This document shows, piece after piece, positions 52,257 to 60,756 of a stretch of 64,000 bases of DNA. The stretch spans positions 124,001 through 188,000 of the forward strand of contig NZ_FOKM01000011.1 of assembly GCF_900111905.1 (NCBI RefSeq), written 5' to 3'. A program made the translations under genes and the position numbers. How positions within the stretch are numbered: position 1 is the stretch's first letter; every line of letters starts with the position of its first letter. Source of the DNA: Rhizobium sp. NFR07. GTDB lineage: Bacteria > Pseudomonadota > Alphaproteobacteria > Rhizobiales > Rhizobiaceae. The notes under the pieces were generated by a model. That model ran no database searches. It was not told the origin of the DNA and worked only from the letters and a program-made list of their open reading frames with translations.

Positions 52257-52538
52257 ATGGGGCACCAAGCGATCATACAGCAGTTCGTCGACGGAGCATC
52301 AGCCATCGGACCTATCGTTCTGATGCCACGCATGCAGTTAGGGCGGCCCACCGATGTGTTGCGAGCGCCGTCCCTGTCGATTGATGACAAACGCGCCATA
52401 TTGGCCGCCTGGGCCTCCGATTTGTATGCCGTCGAGTCAAAACCGGCGTTGCGGCAGTTGCCCGGGACAGCAGAACCAGTCCCAATAGATGAGGTACAGT
52501 CGGCACTTATCGAACTCGACCAGCGCTGTCAGCCCTAA
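52257..52538 (+). CDS. Conserved hypothetical protein (93 aa)
   Basis: The 93-residue protein begins MGHQAIIQQFVDGASAIGPI and contains RPTDVLRAPSLSIDDKRAILAAWASDLYAVESKPALRQLPG, a pattern I associate with small conserved Rhizobiales proteins of unknown function (FxRPxDVL...KRAILAxWASDxxAVES). A GAGGTG site lies before the ATG. It follows the DUF982-like gene by 9 bp and is probably co-transcribed. It is soluble with no catalytic motif. Confidence 0.7.
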   Translation: MGHQAIIQQFVDGASAIGPIVLMPRMQLGRPTDVLRAPSLSIDDKRAILAAWASDLYAVESKPALRQLPGTAEPVPIDEVQSALIELDQRCQP

Positions 52539-52942
52539 ACGCCGGCGACTATCTCTTCGACGTGCAAGCTGATTTTTTCCCTGCCGCAGGTCCGATGCTG
52601 ATCGTCCCGGGCTCTCTTGGCACCAAGGACCATCTGCTTGCGAGCAGCTTCAGACGTCGCGCGCGGACGGTAACAACCTGTTCGTGGAAGGAATTGGTTG
52701 CGTTCACGTGGCCACTGCTTCCCGACGAGCGGGCCCAACTTGCGTTCGATTTCACGGAGAACCTTTTGATCATGCCTCCGTCGAGCCGATGTCAGACGTT
52801 GGTCCGGTGCCATATGAACTCACGACGGCCAAAAGGCCTAATACGGCGACGCATGATTGGGCCCAAAGTCCCAAGCGGGAACCCGATGGCAAGCTTCTTC
52901 ATTGGTGGAGCGACGAGAACCTCGTTGAATAGGAGAAAGCAA
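52539..52942 (+). other. Intergenic region, weak coding signal
   Basis: These 404 bases lack a strong gene. Frames are open on both strands (for example 52535-52813 on minus, and a plus frame running into the DUF1236 gene), but none has a good start or recognisable domain. The best candidate is a 47-residue frame at 52789-52932, listed separately. Confidence 0.45.
52789..52932 (+). CDS. Possible 47-aa protein
   Basis: The frame begins MSDVGPVPYELTTAKRPNTA and ends LLHWWSDENLVE, a natural-looking small acidic protein. Only a weak GAG ribosome site is present, and it stops 10 bp before the next gene. It may be real, coupled to the DUF1236 gene, or chance. Confidence 0.33.
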   Translation: MSDVGPVPYELTTAKRPNTATHDWAQSPKREPDGKLLHWWSDENLVE

Positions 52943-53338
52943 ATGAACAAGAAGCAAGTCGTAGTTTTTGCCACTGCAATGTTCATGGCCGGCGGTGCTA
53001 TGGCGCAGCAGTCCACCGTCAACGGCGCTGCCGGCGGTGCGGTTACGGGTGCGATTGTCGGTGGTCCGGTGGGAGCAGCTGTTGGCGGTGTTGTTGGCGC
53101 AGTCGCCGGTACGGCGATCGACCCGCCGCCGGAACGGGTTGTGACTTACGTTCGGGAAGCTCCCATGCCAGCAGATACCGTTGTTGTGAAAGAAAAGGTC
53201 GTAGTCGGTGAACCGCTTCCTTCGACCGTTATGGTTGAGCAGGTCCCGGAGAATCCGAATTATTCGTACGCGATCGTAAACAACCAGCGCGTCATTGTTG
53301 AGCCGTCAAGCCGCAAGGTGATCCAGGTGATCAACTAG
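52943..53338 (+). CDS. DUF1236 periplasmic protein with glycine zipper
   Basis: The 131-residue product begins with a signal peptide (MNKKQVVVFATAMFMAGGAMAQ). A glycine-zipper segment follows (AAGGAVTGAIVGGPVGAAVG and on to about residue 56), which may insert in or line a membrane. Next come a VVVKEKVVVGEPLP region and a DUF1236 end, YSYAIVNNQRVIVEPSSRKVIQVI. The function of the family is unknown. The ATG has an AGGAGA site; the open frame reaching further upstream would remove the signal peptide from the N-terminus. Confidence 0.85.
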   Translation: MNKKQVVVFATAMFMAGGAMAQQSTVNGAAGGAVTGAIVGGPVGAAVGGVVGAVAGTAIDPPPERVVTYVREAPMPADTVVVKEKVVVGEPLPSTVMVEQVPENPNYSYAIVNNQRVIVEPSSRKVIQVIN

Positions 53339-53409
53339 AAAAGTCGGCCTGTGAGGTACGGTGGGGTGGAGTGGTTCCAGCCCACCATTTTCTTTAGTCG
53401 AGGTAGAAA

Positions 53410-53562
53410 ATGAAGTCGCTCATTGTGGGTGTTGTAGCGGTCATGGGTGGAATGATCGTCGTACTCGTCGGCTTCAACGATCCAACAAAGCAGCCTCGCA
53501 TCGGCTTCATCTCCGACGCAACGGCAAATGGCTCAGCAGGCCTGTCTTCAGAAAAACGCTGA
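53410..53562 (+). CDS. Small membrane protein (50 aa)
   Basis: The 50-residue product begins MKSLIVGVVAVMGGMIVVLV, a membrane anchor, followed by a polar tail GFNDPTKQPRIGFISDATAN and SAGLSSEKR. A GAGG site lies seven bases before the ATG. It follows the DUF1236 gene by about 70 bp on the same strand. No family was recognised. Confidence 0.55.
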   Translation: MKSLIVGVVAVMGGMIVVLVGFNDPTKQPRIGFISDATANGSAGLSSEKR

Positions 53563-53887
53563 CCTATCCAGGATCGGCGTGGCGCCCCTGCAGCCTCCGG
53601 AACGTGGACAGAGTTAGTGAGAGCTCGTCGTAGTTTCGTCAATTCCGCTTGGTCTGCCAAGCAAACCTCGATGAGCAACCCTTTCGCGAAGCGCTTCGCC
53701 ATAGCCACCTCAACAAGTACCGGCTCTATCCCGTTTTGGCGCAGAGGCTGTCTGGCGAGACCTCGTCACAAAAAAGCGGAGAGTTCTGCAACGGGTGTTT
53801 CAGGTCAGATGCACGACGAAGCATCTTAAAAGGACGTCTCCGTCTGGGAGACCGGCAATCGACGGCCTCCCAGGATCTCAATATAGT
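53563..53887. other. Intergenic region, no gene seen
   Basis: Apart from the terminator-like hairpin of the chemoreceptor gene near its right end, these 325 bases hold only short, unconvincing frames on both strands. Confidence 0.5.
53827..53852 (-). terminator. Probable terminator of chemoreceptor gene
   Basis: On the minus strand GTCTCC and GGAGAC form a 6-bp stem around a 5-base loop, followed by a short T tract (CCTTTT), about 40 bases after the stop of the chemoreceptor gene. Confidence 0.5.
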
Positions 53888-56146
53888 TTAGAACTCTTCC
53901 CAATTGTCGGTTGCCGCTGCCGTCGCAGCGCCGCTGCGGCCGCCAAAAGCCTGAGCAATTTTACCGACCATCCCCCGGGCGGGCGATGTTACCGGGGCAG
54001 AGCGCATTGAGGCCATCGCTGCAGCGGCCTGACTCAACGCGTTGCTTTGTCTGCCGGACGTACTAGCCTGGCCGAGCTGGAACTGACTAATCAGTTCCCG
54101 CAGCCTGCCGGCTTCGGTGGCAAGCGTTGCCCCAGCGGCGTTGGCTTCCTCAACCATGGCAGCGTTCTGTTGGGTTACCTGGTCCATCTGGTTAACGGCG
54201 GTGTTAACTTCCGAGAGGCCTACCGACTGCTCGCGCGATGAGGTGGCAATCGACTCCATGTGCTGGTTGATGGTGACGATATGAGCTTCGATCGCGCGCA
54301 GCGCCTCACCAGTTTCGCGTACCAACTTAACACCGGTACCTACTTCAACAGAAGATTTGCCGATCAGGTCCTTGATCTCCCTGGCTGCACTCGCCGATCG
54401 TTGGGCTAGTTCACGAACTTCCTGCGCAACGACGGCAAAACCCTTGCCGGCCTCACCGGCTCTTGCTGCTTCGACACCCGCGTTGAGGGCGAGAAGGTTG
54501 GTCTGGAACGCGATGTCGTCGATCACGCCAATGATGTTGGAGATCTGGCCGGAGGATTCCTCGATCCTGCCCATAGCTTGGACGGCATTTGCAACGACCG
54601 CGCCGGAATGGCGTGCGCTTTCATTCGCTTGTATCGCGACCTCACGGGCCTCCTGCGCACGCTTGGAGGAGTTGGAAACATTGACGGTGATCTGGTCCAG
54701 TGCCGCTGCGGTTTCCTCAAGCGAGGCGGCCTGCTGCTCGGTGCGCTTGGAAAGGTCGTCGGCGCTTTGGCTGACTTCGCGCGAACCGCTGTCAATCGAG
54801 CTGGTTGCCTGAGCGACAGAACCCAGCGTGCCGCGCAACTGGCTAACGGCGGCGTTGAAGTCCGCCCGGAGGGTCTCAAAATCATCGGCAAAGGGACGGT
54901 CGAGCTGGAAGGTCAGATCGCCGGACGAGAGATGCTTCAAGCCGGTTGCGAGCCCATTGGTGGCCTCCGCCATTTGCTCAGCGCGGATACGCGCTGCTTC
55001 GGCATTGTGACGGCGCTGCTCTTCGGTCATGTTGCGCTGCTCATCGGCCTGCCGCTCCAGTTCTTTGGTCTTCAGCGCATTGTCCTTGAACACCTTTACG
55101 GCGCGCGCCATGGCACCGGTTTCATCGGGGCGTTGCTCACCGTCAACGTTAGCGGTGAGGTCGCCCGAAGCCAGGCGCACCATGGTAGAAGTCAGTCGGC
55201 CAATAGCGTTACCGAGCGATTTGGCGAACAGGAAGAACGCGGTCAGGGCAAGGAGTGAAATAACAAGGGTAACGCCGAGCATCGTCCAGAGCGACGCACG
55301 GGCGCTTGCAAGGATATCGGTCGCATCCGTCCCGACCTCTATGACGCCAATCTTCTCACCGGCGAACGAACTGAATGGGACCGCTTTGATGAACATGTCA
55401 CGGCCCTCGAGAACGTCTGGTTCGAAGACCGGCCTACCGTCCAGAGCGTCTTGCAGCGATGACGTGTCCAGAAATGCTTGGTTACCATCGGTCGAAGACT
55501 GATTGACGATCTTGCCATCCTGAACAACATTGACCGATATCTCGGCGCCGAGCCGTTCGGCCAATGGCCTGAAGTAGGGGTTCGAGAGCTCGGTTCCGAT
55601 GTCGACGACACCAACAACGTTTCCGCCAATAACGACTGGCGCAACGGCATAGATGCCGATACCCGATTTACCGGGTTCGATACCTGCTGCAAGTTTGCCT
55701 GACGCAATCACCGACGCCACGGTCTTGCGACGCCCCAGGTAGTTGTCGCCAAACTTGTCGGGGGCGTGGATGCGGGCGACAACGTTGCCCTTTGCATCTG
55801 CGATCGTAACAAGCTGCAGCCCACCGGTCTGCGCCATCGAAGCCAGATTCTGCGACAGCTTTTTGATCAGCGTCTGGCGATCATTGCTTACAATCAGCCC
55901 AGGCATGTCTGGCTCGCCGGCAAGCACGAGTGCCAATGCCGATGCAGATCGTTGAATAGCGTCCATGTCCGTCTGGATGACTTGCAGGTCGCTGGCGGCT
56001 TTACTGTAAAGCGCCTCATTATTCATGGTACGCTGTTCATACCAGGCGACACCGCCAATGGCAGCGCTGGTGAAAAGCACAGCAGCACATCCGTAAAGTG
56101 TGATCTTGCGCCAGAGAGGTTTGGTGACGGTCGAGGTCGCAGTCAT
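53888..56146 (-). CDS. Methyl-accepting chemotaxis protein
   Basis: This 752-residue transmembrane receptor controls flagellar motion through CheA/CheW. It has a first membrane helix (about 16-35), a periplasmic Cache-like sensor (about 40-280, with GQ-type PAS/Cache motifs such as GIYAVAPVVIGGNVVGVVDIG), a second membrane helix (about 283-308), a HAMP region (SLGNAIGRLTSTMVRLASGDLT), a second HAMP-like segment, and a full signalling domain. The hairpin tip is DIAFQTNLLALNAGVEAARAGEAGKGFAVVAQEVR. The protein ends in NWEEF, a pentapeptide of the kind that tethers CheR and CheB, so it is probably a major, adapting receptor. The ligand is unknown. Confidence 0.93.
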   Translation of the reverse strand: MTATSTVTKPLWRKITLYGCAAVLFTSAAIGGVAWYEQRTMNNEALYSKAASDLQVIQTDMDAIQRSASALALVLAGEPDMPGLIVSNDRQTLIKKLSQNLASMAQTGGLQLVTIADAKGNVVARIHAPDKFGDNYLGRRKTVASVIASGKLAAGIEPGKSGIGIYAVAPVVIGGNVVGVVDIGTELSNPYFRPLAERLGAEISVNVVQDGKIVNQSSTDGNQAFLDTSSLQDALDGRPVFEPDVLEGRDMFIKAVPFSSFAGEKIGVIEVGTDATDILASARASLWTMLGVTLVISLLALTAFFLFAKSLGNAIGRLTSTMVRLASGDLTANVDGEQRPDETGAMARAVKVFKDNALKTKELERQADEQRNMTEEQRRHNAEAARIRAEQMAEATNGLATGLKHLSSGDLTFQLDRPFADDFETLRADFNAAVSQLRGTLGSVAQATSSIDSGSREVSQSADDLSKRTEQQAASLEETAAALDQITVNVSNSSKRAQEAREVAIQANESARHSGAVVANAVQAMGRIEESSGQISNIIGVIDDIAFQTNLLALNAGVEAARAGEAGKGFAVVAQEVRELAQRSASAAREIKDLIGKSSVEVGTGVKLVRETGEALRAIEAHIVTINQHMESIATSSREQSVGLSEVNTAVNQMDQVTQQNAAMVEEANAAGATLATEAGRLRELISQFQLGQASTSGRQSNALSQAAAAMASMRSAPVTSPARGMVGKIAQAFGGRSGAATAAATDNWEEF

Positions 56147-56232
56147 AGTTCATCTTCTCGCATTGCTTTGCAATGATCGATAAATGAGAAAGCTGAATTT
56201 TAGCTAAATGTAGTTCGTTTTGTCTTTGATTG

Positions 56233-56257
56233 ATCAGCCGGATTTCGCTCGGCTGAT
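56233..56257 (-). other. Stem-loop between GGDEF-EAL gene and chemoreceptor gene
   Basis: ATCAGCCG and CGGCTGAT form a perfect 8-bp stem with a 9-base loop. It lies after the GGDEF-EAL gene stop and before the chemoreceptor start, both on the minus strand. With no T tract it may be a weak terminator or RNA-processing site. Confidence 0.45.
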
Positions 56258-56371
56258 GCGGGACGGCCAGGAAGATCTTGTTGCCACTGGTTATCTCGAT
56301 GATCGCTCCCGCGTGGTCGGGACTGCATACGCCGACCGTCGATGCTCTGAGCCGGCGCCTCGGCCTCTAAA

Positions 56372-58597
56372 CTAACTTTGGAGCTGGACCCGACTGATCC
56401 TGTCGTCGAGTGCGGTTAGATTCGGGTCGCCTAAGCCTAAAGTCGCGCCTGACACGTAAGCGATAGCCGCTTCTCGCGGCAAAGGCCGAGACAGGAGGAA
56501 GCCCTGTAAATCGTCGCAGCCGAGGCTTTTCAGCGCTGCACGCTGTTCGGCCGTCTCAACGCCCTCCGCCGTGATCTTCAGGCCCTTGGCGCGCGCCATG
56601 TCGATCATCGCAACCACAAGCGCTCGGCTGTCACCTCGATGCATTTCATCAACAAAAGACTTGTCGATCTTTATTCGGTCAATCTCGACCTTCTGCACCC
56701 TGGAGAAGGAGGAGTAGCCAGTCCCAAAATCATCGATCGCAAAACGCACGCCTGCTGTTCGCAGCGTGGAGATAGTGCGTCCGAGCTCACCATCATTGTC
56801 GGTGGTCGCGCTCTCGGTCATCTCGATCTCGAGCCTGTCAGGCCTCAAATTAAAGCGTGCAAGAGTTGTCAGTACGCGAAGGGCGTAGCCAGGGGCTTCC
56901 AGTTCACGCGCTGAGGCATTGACCGCAACTGTGATCTCAGGAAGTTCAGCCAGCGTCTTGCACGCGTCTTCAAGCACAAGACAACCGATCTCGCGGATTA
57001 GACCCATCTCCTCGGCGAGAGGAATGAACTGGTCGGGACTTATATAACCGAGAGTAGGGTGGTTCCAACGAGCGAGCGCCTCGAGCGAACAGAGCCTACC
57101 GTTGCTTGCTGAGAATACGGGTTGATAAAAGGTCTCGATCTGGCTGCAGGTCTCGACTGCGGATCGCAGGTCATTTTCAAGCGCTCTGCGCTTGCGCAGC
57201 AGTTCGTCCATATGGTCTCCGAAGATCGCATAGGTATTCCTCCCGGCAGCCTTGGCGTGATACAGCGCGATATCCGCCTTGCGTGTCAGTTCAGCCGGGT
57301 CGCATGGTCCGCGTGTAAAGGCCACACCGACGCTTGCCCCGATAACGACATGCGCCGTTTCGATCTCGAATGGCGCCTTCAAGCCATGGACAAGGGTGTC
57401 CGCGAGGTCCTCCGCAACGAGCGCGTCATCCCCCTGAAGCAGAATTGTAAATTCGTCGCCCCCAATTCTGGCGATCAGAGCCTCGGGGATGAGATCACGC
57501 ATGCGTGCGGCCGCCAGGCTGATCAGCTTATCGCCAACCGGGTGGCCAAAGGTGTCATTGACAGCCTTGAAGCGATCGAGATCGACGAACAGCACAGTGT
57601 GACCTTCGTCATCCGAAGCTTGCCGCAGCCGACGATTGAGCTCTTCGTTGAAGCGAGCACGATTTGCGAGGCCGGTCAGCGCATCGTGAGAGGCCTGATG
57701 GCTGAGCTCTGCACGGCTCGCAGCGAGCCGTTCCGTTCGACGCCAAATCGCGCCTCCAGCCAAGCTGCTCCCGGCGAATAACGCGACGAATGCAAGGACC
57801 AGGGCAGGGGTGGTGGCCTCAAGGACATGGTGCCCCGGCCGAAACGGTTTCCATTCGAAGTATCCAAAGATTTCCCCATCTCGCCCTTTCAACGGCACGA
57901 ATGCTAGATTGCGATCCTGGGGACGCGTTGCCGAAAACTGCAGATCGGAAAACTCGTACTCCGTGCCGATGACGGTCGGCAAATCGCCGTCGAGAAACCG
58001 CACCGCGACATGAAGCATTTCACTGCCGGCTGTCTGCTCGACATCGCCCGTGTCGGACACGATTGGTTTGACGCTCACGATCGCTGGACGAAACCCGACA
58101 TAGGATAGATCCGTTTCGCCGATCGAGAGGATCTTATCGCCGGTGCCTTCGGTGTCACCGGCAGTAAGCCGGGCTTGAAGCGTCTCTGCAAGTGGCAGGT
58201 ATGCGGCGCGCAGGTCGCCTGGAGTAGGAGCATATTCTACGTCAGAAGAAAATTGGTACAAAGGCACAAGGTCGGGTGTCAGCACAAGGGCGGTGTCATG
58301 ACCAAAGTAACTATGCATCCACGAGCCGAGATTTGCATCGATCCATTCGATGTCTCTTGCTCGGGCATTTCTTACTGCATCGTCCCAGACCGTCGCGCTT
58401 TCCTGATCATGAGCAATTCCCGCCTTTAGTTTTGCAACTGTCAAGGTGACGAGATCGCGTTGCCTCAGAACCGCAACTTCGTCGCTGCGAGCGGCCGCCC
58501 AGCTTAAGCTGAAGAAAAGCAGACCGCACAGGACGAGAGAGGCGCAAGCCGGAAGTACCCATCGTAGTAACCACTGAGATTGAAGCTGCATTGTCAT
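56372..58597 (-). CDS. CHASE4-GGDEF-EAL membrane c-di-GMP enzyme
   Basis: This 741-residue inner-membrane protein can make and degrade cyclic di-GMP. It has a membrane helix near 8-28, a periplasmic CHASE4-type sensor (about 40-245, with ATVWDDAVRNARARDIEWIDANL), a second helix (about 255-278), a GGDEF domain with the intact site GGDEF at 379-383, and an EAL domain with Glu506 in SLEALARW, DDFGTGYSS and KIDKSF. Both active sites look complete, so the net direction is not predictable. The gene is upstream of the chemoreceptor on the same strand, but 225 bp and a hairpin separate them. A role in motile-to-sessile switching is likely from the family. Confidence 0.92.
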   Translation of the reverse strand: MTMQLQSQWLLRWVLPACASLVLCGLLFFSLSWAAARSDEVAVLRQRDLVTLTVAKLKAGIAHDQESATVWDDAVRNARARDIEWIDANLGSWMHSYFGHDTALVLTPDLVPLYQFSSDVEYAPTPGDLRAAYLPLAETLQARLTAGDTEGTGDKILSIGETDLSYVGFRPAIVSVKPIVSDTGDVEQTAGSEMLHVAVRFLDGDLPTVIGTEYEFSDLQFSATRPQDRNLAFVPLKGRDGEIFGYFEWKPFRPGHHVLEATTPALVLAFVALFAGSSLAGGAIWRRTERLAASRAELSHQASHDALTGLANRARFNEELNRRLRQASDDEGHTVLFVDLDRFKAVNDTFGHPVGDKLISLAAARMRDLIPEALIARIGGDEFTILLQGDDALVAEDLADTLVHGLKAPFEIETAHVVIGASVGVAFTRGPCDPAELTRKADIALYHAKAAGRNTYAIFGDHMDELLRKRRALENDLRSAVETCSQIETFYQPVFSASNGRLCSLEALARWNHPTLGYISPDQFIPLAEEMGLIREIGCLVLEDACKTLAELPEITVAVNASARELEAPGYALRVLTTLARFNLRPDRLEIEMTESATTDNDGELGRTISTLRTAGVRFAIDDFGTGYSSFSRVQKVEIDRIKIDKSFVDEMHRGDSRALVVAMIDMARAKGLKITAEGVETAEQRAALKSLGCDDLQGFLLSRPLPREAAIAYVSGATLGLGDPNLTALDDRISRVQLQS

Positions 58598-58840
58598 TCG
58601 CGGTACGCCATCCTGTATTTAATCGAACCGTAAAACAGTGGCTATTAAAACGGCGGCAAGCAAACTGGTTACAGGCTGGTTAAAGGGCGCTCCGTACGCT
58701 GGCGTACGGTTATGGTCGGCTGTGTCTGAAAGCGGAGCTGCGACGTTATCAGGCAAGGTTCGCACAAGGCCCAGACCACAAGAGGGGCGGGGCAACCGAG
58801 ATGCTTGCGGAAGCCAAGCAGCGGATCATGAGGATCGGAA

Positions 58841-59044
58841 ATGACCTTCGACGTCGAAATGATGCTTGACTGGCAACAGCGGGGAATGAATGCCCGAGTG
58901 CTTGGTCTTTCCGCAAGCAAGAACCCCGTCGCGCCTTATCTCGAGACAGCAAGCTGTCCGAAAGAAAAGGAAAACTGGATGGAAAAGGCGGAGGCTTGGT
59001 TGTTTGGCTGGAATATCGAGAATGCAGCAAGAGCATTCTCATGA
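58841..59044 (+). CDS. Rmf/CrpP-like small protein
   Basis: The 67-residue product begins MTFDVEMMLDWQQRGMNARVLG and continues to ENWMEKAEAWLFGWNIENAARA. The spacing of an N-terminal QxRGxxAxxxG helix and a C-terminal WxxGW helix fits the small ribosome-modulation-factor/CrpP-like fold widespread in rhizobia. A GAGGATCGGAA site precedes the ATG. Whether it binds ribosomes is unknown; assignment is by pattern only. It is a lone gene between the GGDEF-EAL gene and a long empty stretch. Confidence 0.65.
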   Translation: MTFDVEMMLDWQQRGMNARVLGLSASKNPVAPYLETASCPKEKENWMEKAEAWLFGWNIENAARAFS

Positions 59045-59572
59045 CGGGCTAGGGGCGAAAGGTAACAGCGATTAAGGACGACCGTCCGGTTTCGTAAACG
59101 CGCCGGTTTCCCGGCTCGGCCCAGTGATGTGACACCTCTCCGAGGCTGTCCTTCTTTTCGAAGAGAGCCGGATGTGACTGTCGACGAGGCTGCGGCAAGG
59201 TCGAGGGTGCGCGGTTGGCGCGATCGAAAAGCCGTATAAACCTCGCCCCTCGCGAGCTTTTGGGCGAGCCGTGAAGCGACCTGTCAAGGTTCTTCGAGAG
59301 GCCGGCACTGGGGTGTGCTGCGACAAAGGCCAAGGCAGAGCGAAAGCATCGGCGGCGGGACTGACAGCAGCGTCAGGTCAGTTGGAATAGGGCAGAGCGC
59401 TGAGGAAATACAGCATAATGAATGTGCTTAGAGCTGGCTGGCTTTCCTTCTCAATTCCTACGAAATGTCAGGCGGCTCTGAAATTTAACCTTACAAAGTA
59501 ATCTTAAATTACGGACGTACTTGCAGTTGCGACGTCTGCGTGCTTCTAGACCGCAATCGGTAGAGGCTATCC
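59045..59572. other. Intergenic region, no convincing gene
   Basis: These 528 bases have several open frames on the minus strand (the longest 94 codons at 59049-59333) with low-complexity Arg/Pro/Ser content and no good ribosome site. They may be decayed sequence. No repeat or RNA gene was seen. Confidence 0.5.
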
Positions 59573-59713
59573 ATGTCTGAAAAACTTCCTCAGAGCTTTT
59601 ATGATCGACTAGAGCGCGAATGGCGCATGTTGGATCCCGAGCGACCAAAACCGGAGCCCAGGCTCGAACCGACTGAACCGCTGAAGCGCCTCCGGATATC
59701 GCGCGTCGACTAA
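59573..59713 (+). CDS. Small hypothetical protein (46 aa)
   Basis: The 46-residue product begins MSEKLPQSFYDRLEREWRML and continues with a proline-rich, charged tail (DPERPKPEPRLEPTEPLKRL). A GAGG ribosome site lies six bases before the ATG. It looks natural, helical then extended, but no family was recognised. Confidence 0.5.
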   Translation: MSEKLPQSFYDRLEREWRMLDPERPKPEPRLEPTEPLKRLRISRVD

Positions 59714-60064
59714 CCTGCACCTGACACCGCGGTTCTGGCGCTTGCAGATCGATCGGCTTGTGACAGGTCAGCGTGACGAAATGCGAACGCGTGTTTAGAA
59801 ACCCGTAAATTTGCCGAGGTAAAACGGCCGTGGGCGCTGGCTGGGGCTTGTCCCTCCCAAGATCTGCCAAGGCGGGTTTGAAACCAATTTGCAGCGCGAA
59901 CCGAAGCCGCGCGGGCGCCCCTCCACTTCGCCCCTCCTTGTATCGGCCACCATGTCGCAAAGCGCATCCGTAATTCTTTATGTCGAGCAGGCGGACACTT
60001 GCGAGGAAACCCGACACCACCTACTGTTTCGCGGATAGGGGTTTGAGATAACGTGGGGGCACGG
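59714..60064. other. Intergenic region, no gene seen
   Basis: A 144-codon minus-strand frame covers most of these 351 bases but runs under the start of the next gene and has unlikely composition. No promoter or hairpin stands out. Confidence 0.5.
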
Positions 60065-60634
60065 ATGATTGTGCGGTATGCGCTAGCTGTAGTCACGCTT
60101 GCACTTTCGACAGCGTCTGTCCTCGCACAAGCGCCGAGCTTCAACGAAGAGCGATCGAGCGGTGAGACCGCTTATGACATGACGCTCAACCCGGTGGTGA
60201 CACAGGCAGTGCTGCGGGACTTCGATGCCATTCGCGCCGAATGTGCAAAATCTGATCAGATCTATCGACCGGATTGCATAAGGCAGGGGCTTGAGCTCAC
60301 GTCGCGACGGATACCCTTTCACGGTGACTATGGCGCAATGCGCCAGACGCTGCGGCAAACATCGATGGAGATCGCATCCGAAGTGTCGTCAAAGAAAGAT
60401 CCGAACCGAGACCGGCTCGAAATCGATCCGGACACAAATGTCCGTTTTCGATCGAGGCGCTATTACACGCCCGTCAAGATCAGCGAAATGACAACTGTAA
60501 AGACCCGCGTGTCCGCTGCCTTGGATGCGTGTCAGTCACGTCTACTCAAGCTTGCTGACAGGTCCACCTCGTGGAACAAGAATTACACAGTCGTTGCGGT
60601 CGGGGTCTCGCGCCTGTCGTCGGTACTTCGCTGA
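60065..60634 (+). CDS. Hypothetical periplasmic protein (189 aa)
   Basis: The 189-residue product begins with a clear signal peptide (MIVRYALAVVTLALSTASVLAQA). The mature part is charged and mostly helical, with two Cys residues spaced 14 apart (RAECAKSD and RPDCIRQ) and another in the last third (LDACQSRLL), so disulfides are possible. The ATG at 60065 follows GGGGGC; a GTG four codons earlier would also give a signal peptide. No family was recognised. It is convergent with the second GGDEF-EAL gene. Confidence 0.65.
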   Translation: MIVRYALAVVTLALSTASVLAQAPSFNEERSSGETAYDMTLNPVVTQAVLRDFDAIRAECAKSDQIYRPDCIRQGLELTSRRIPFHGDYGAMRQTLRQTSMEIASEVSSKKDPNRDRLEIDPDTNVRFRSRRYYTPVKISEMTTVKTRVSAALDACQSRLLKLADRSTSWNKNYTVVAVGVSRLSSVLR

Positions 60635-60756
60635 CATCGCATTGCAAGGGACGGGCTTGACCACCGATACGCCACGTCAGTGTGCAGCGATAACACGCGA
60701 TCGGCGCTTTCCAGAAACAGCCTTCGCTACCATCTTCCCAGCAGTGGGCTATCGGA

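Noticed and set aside
52535..52813. A 92-codon minus-strand frame with a helical-looking start.
   Set aside because: No good start signal, convergent with a real gene, and the second half is unlike natural protein.
59049..59333. A 94-codon minus-strand frame in the large gap after the Rmf-like gene.
   Set aside because: Arg/Pro/Ser-rich, no ribosome site, and a competing frame is equally open.
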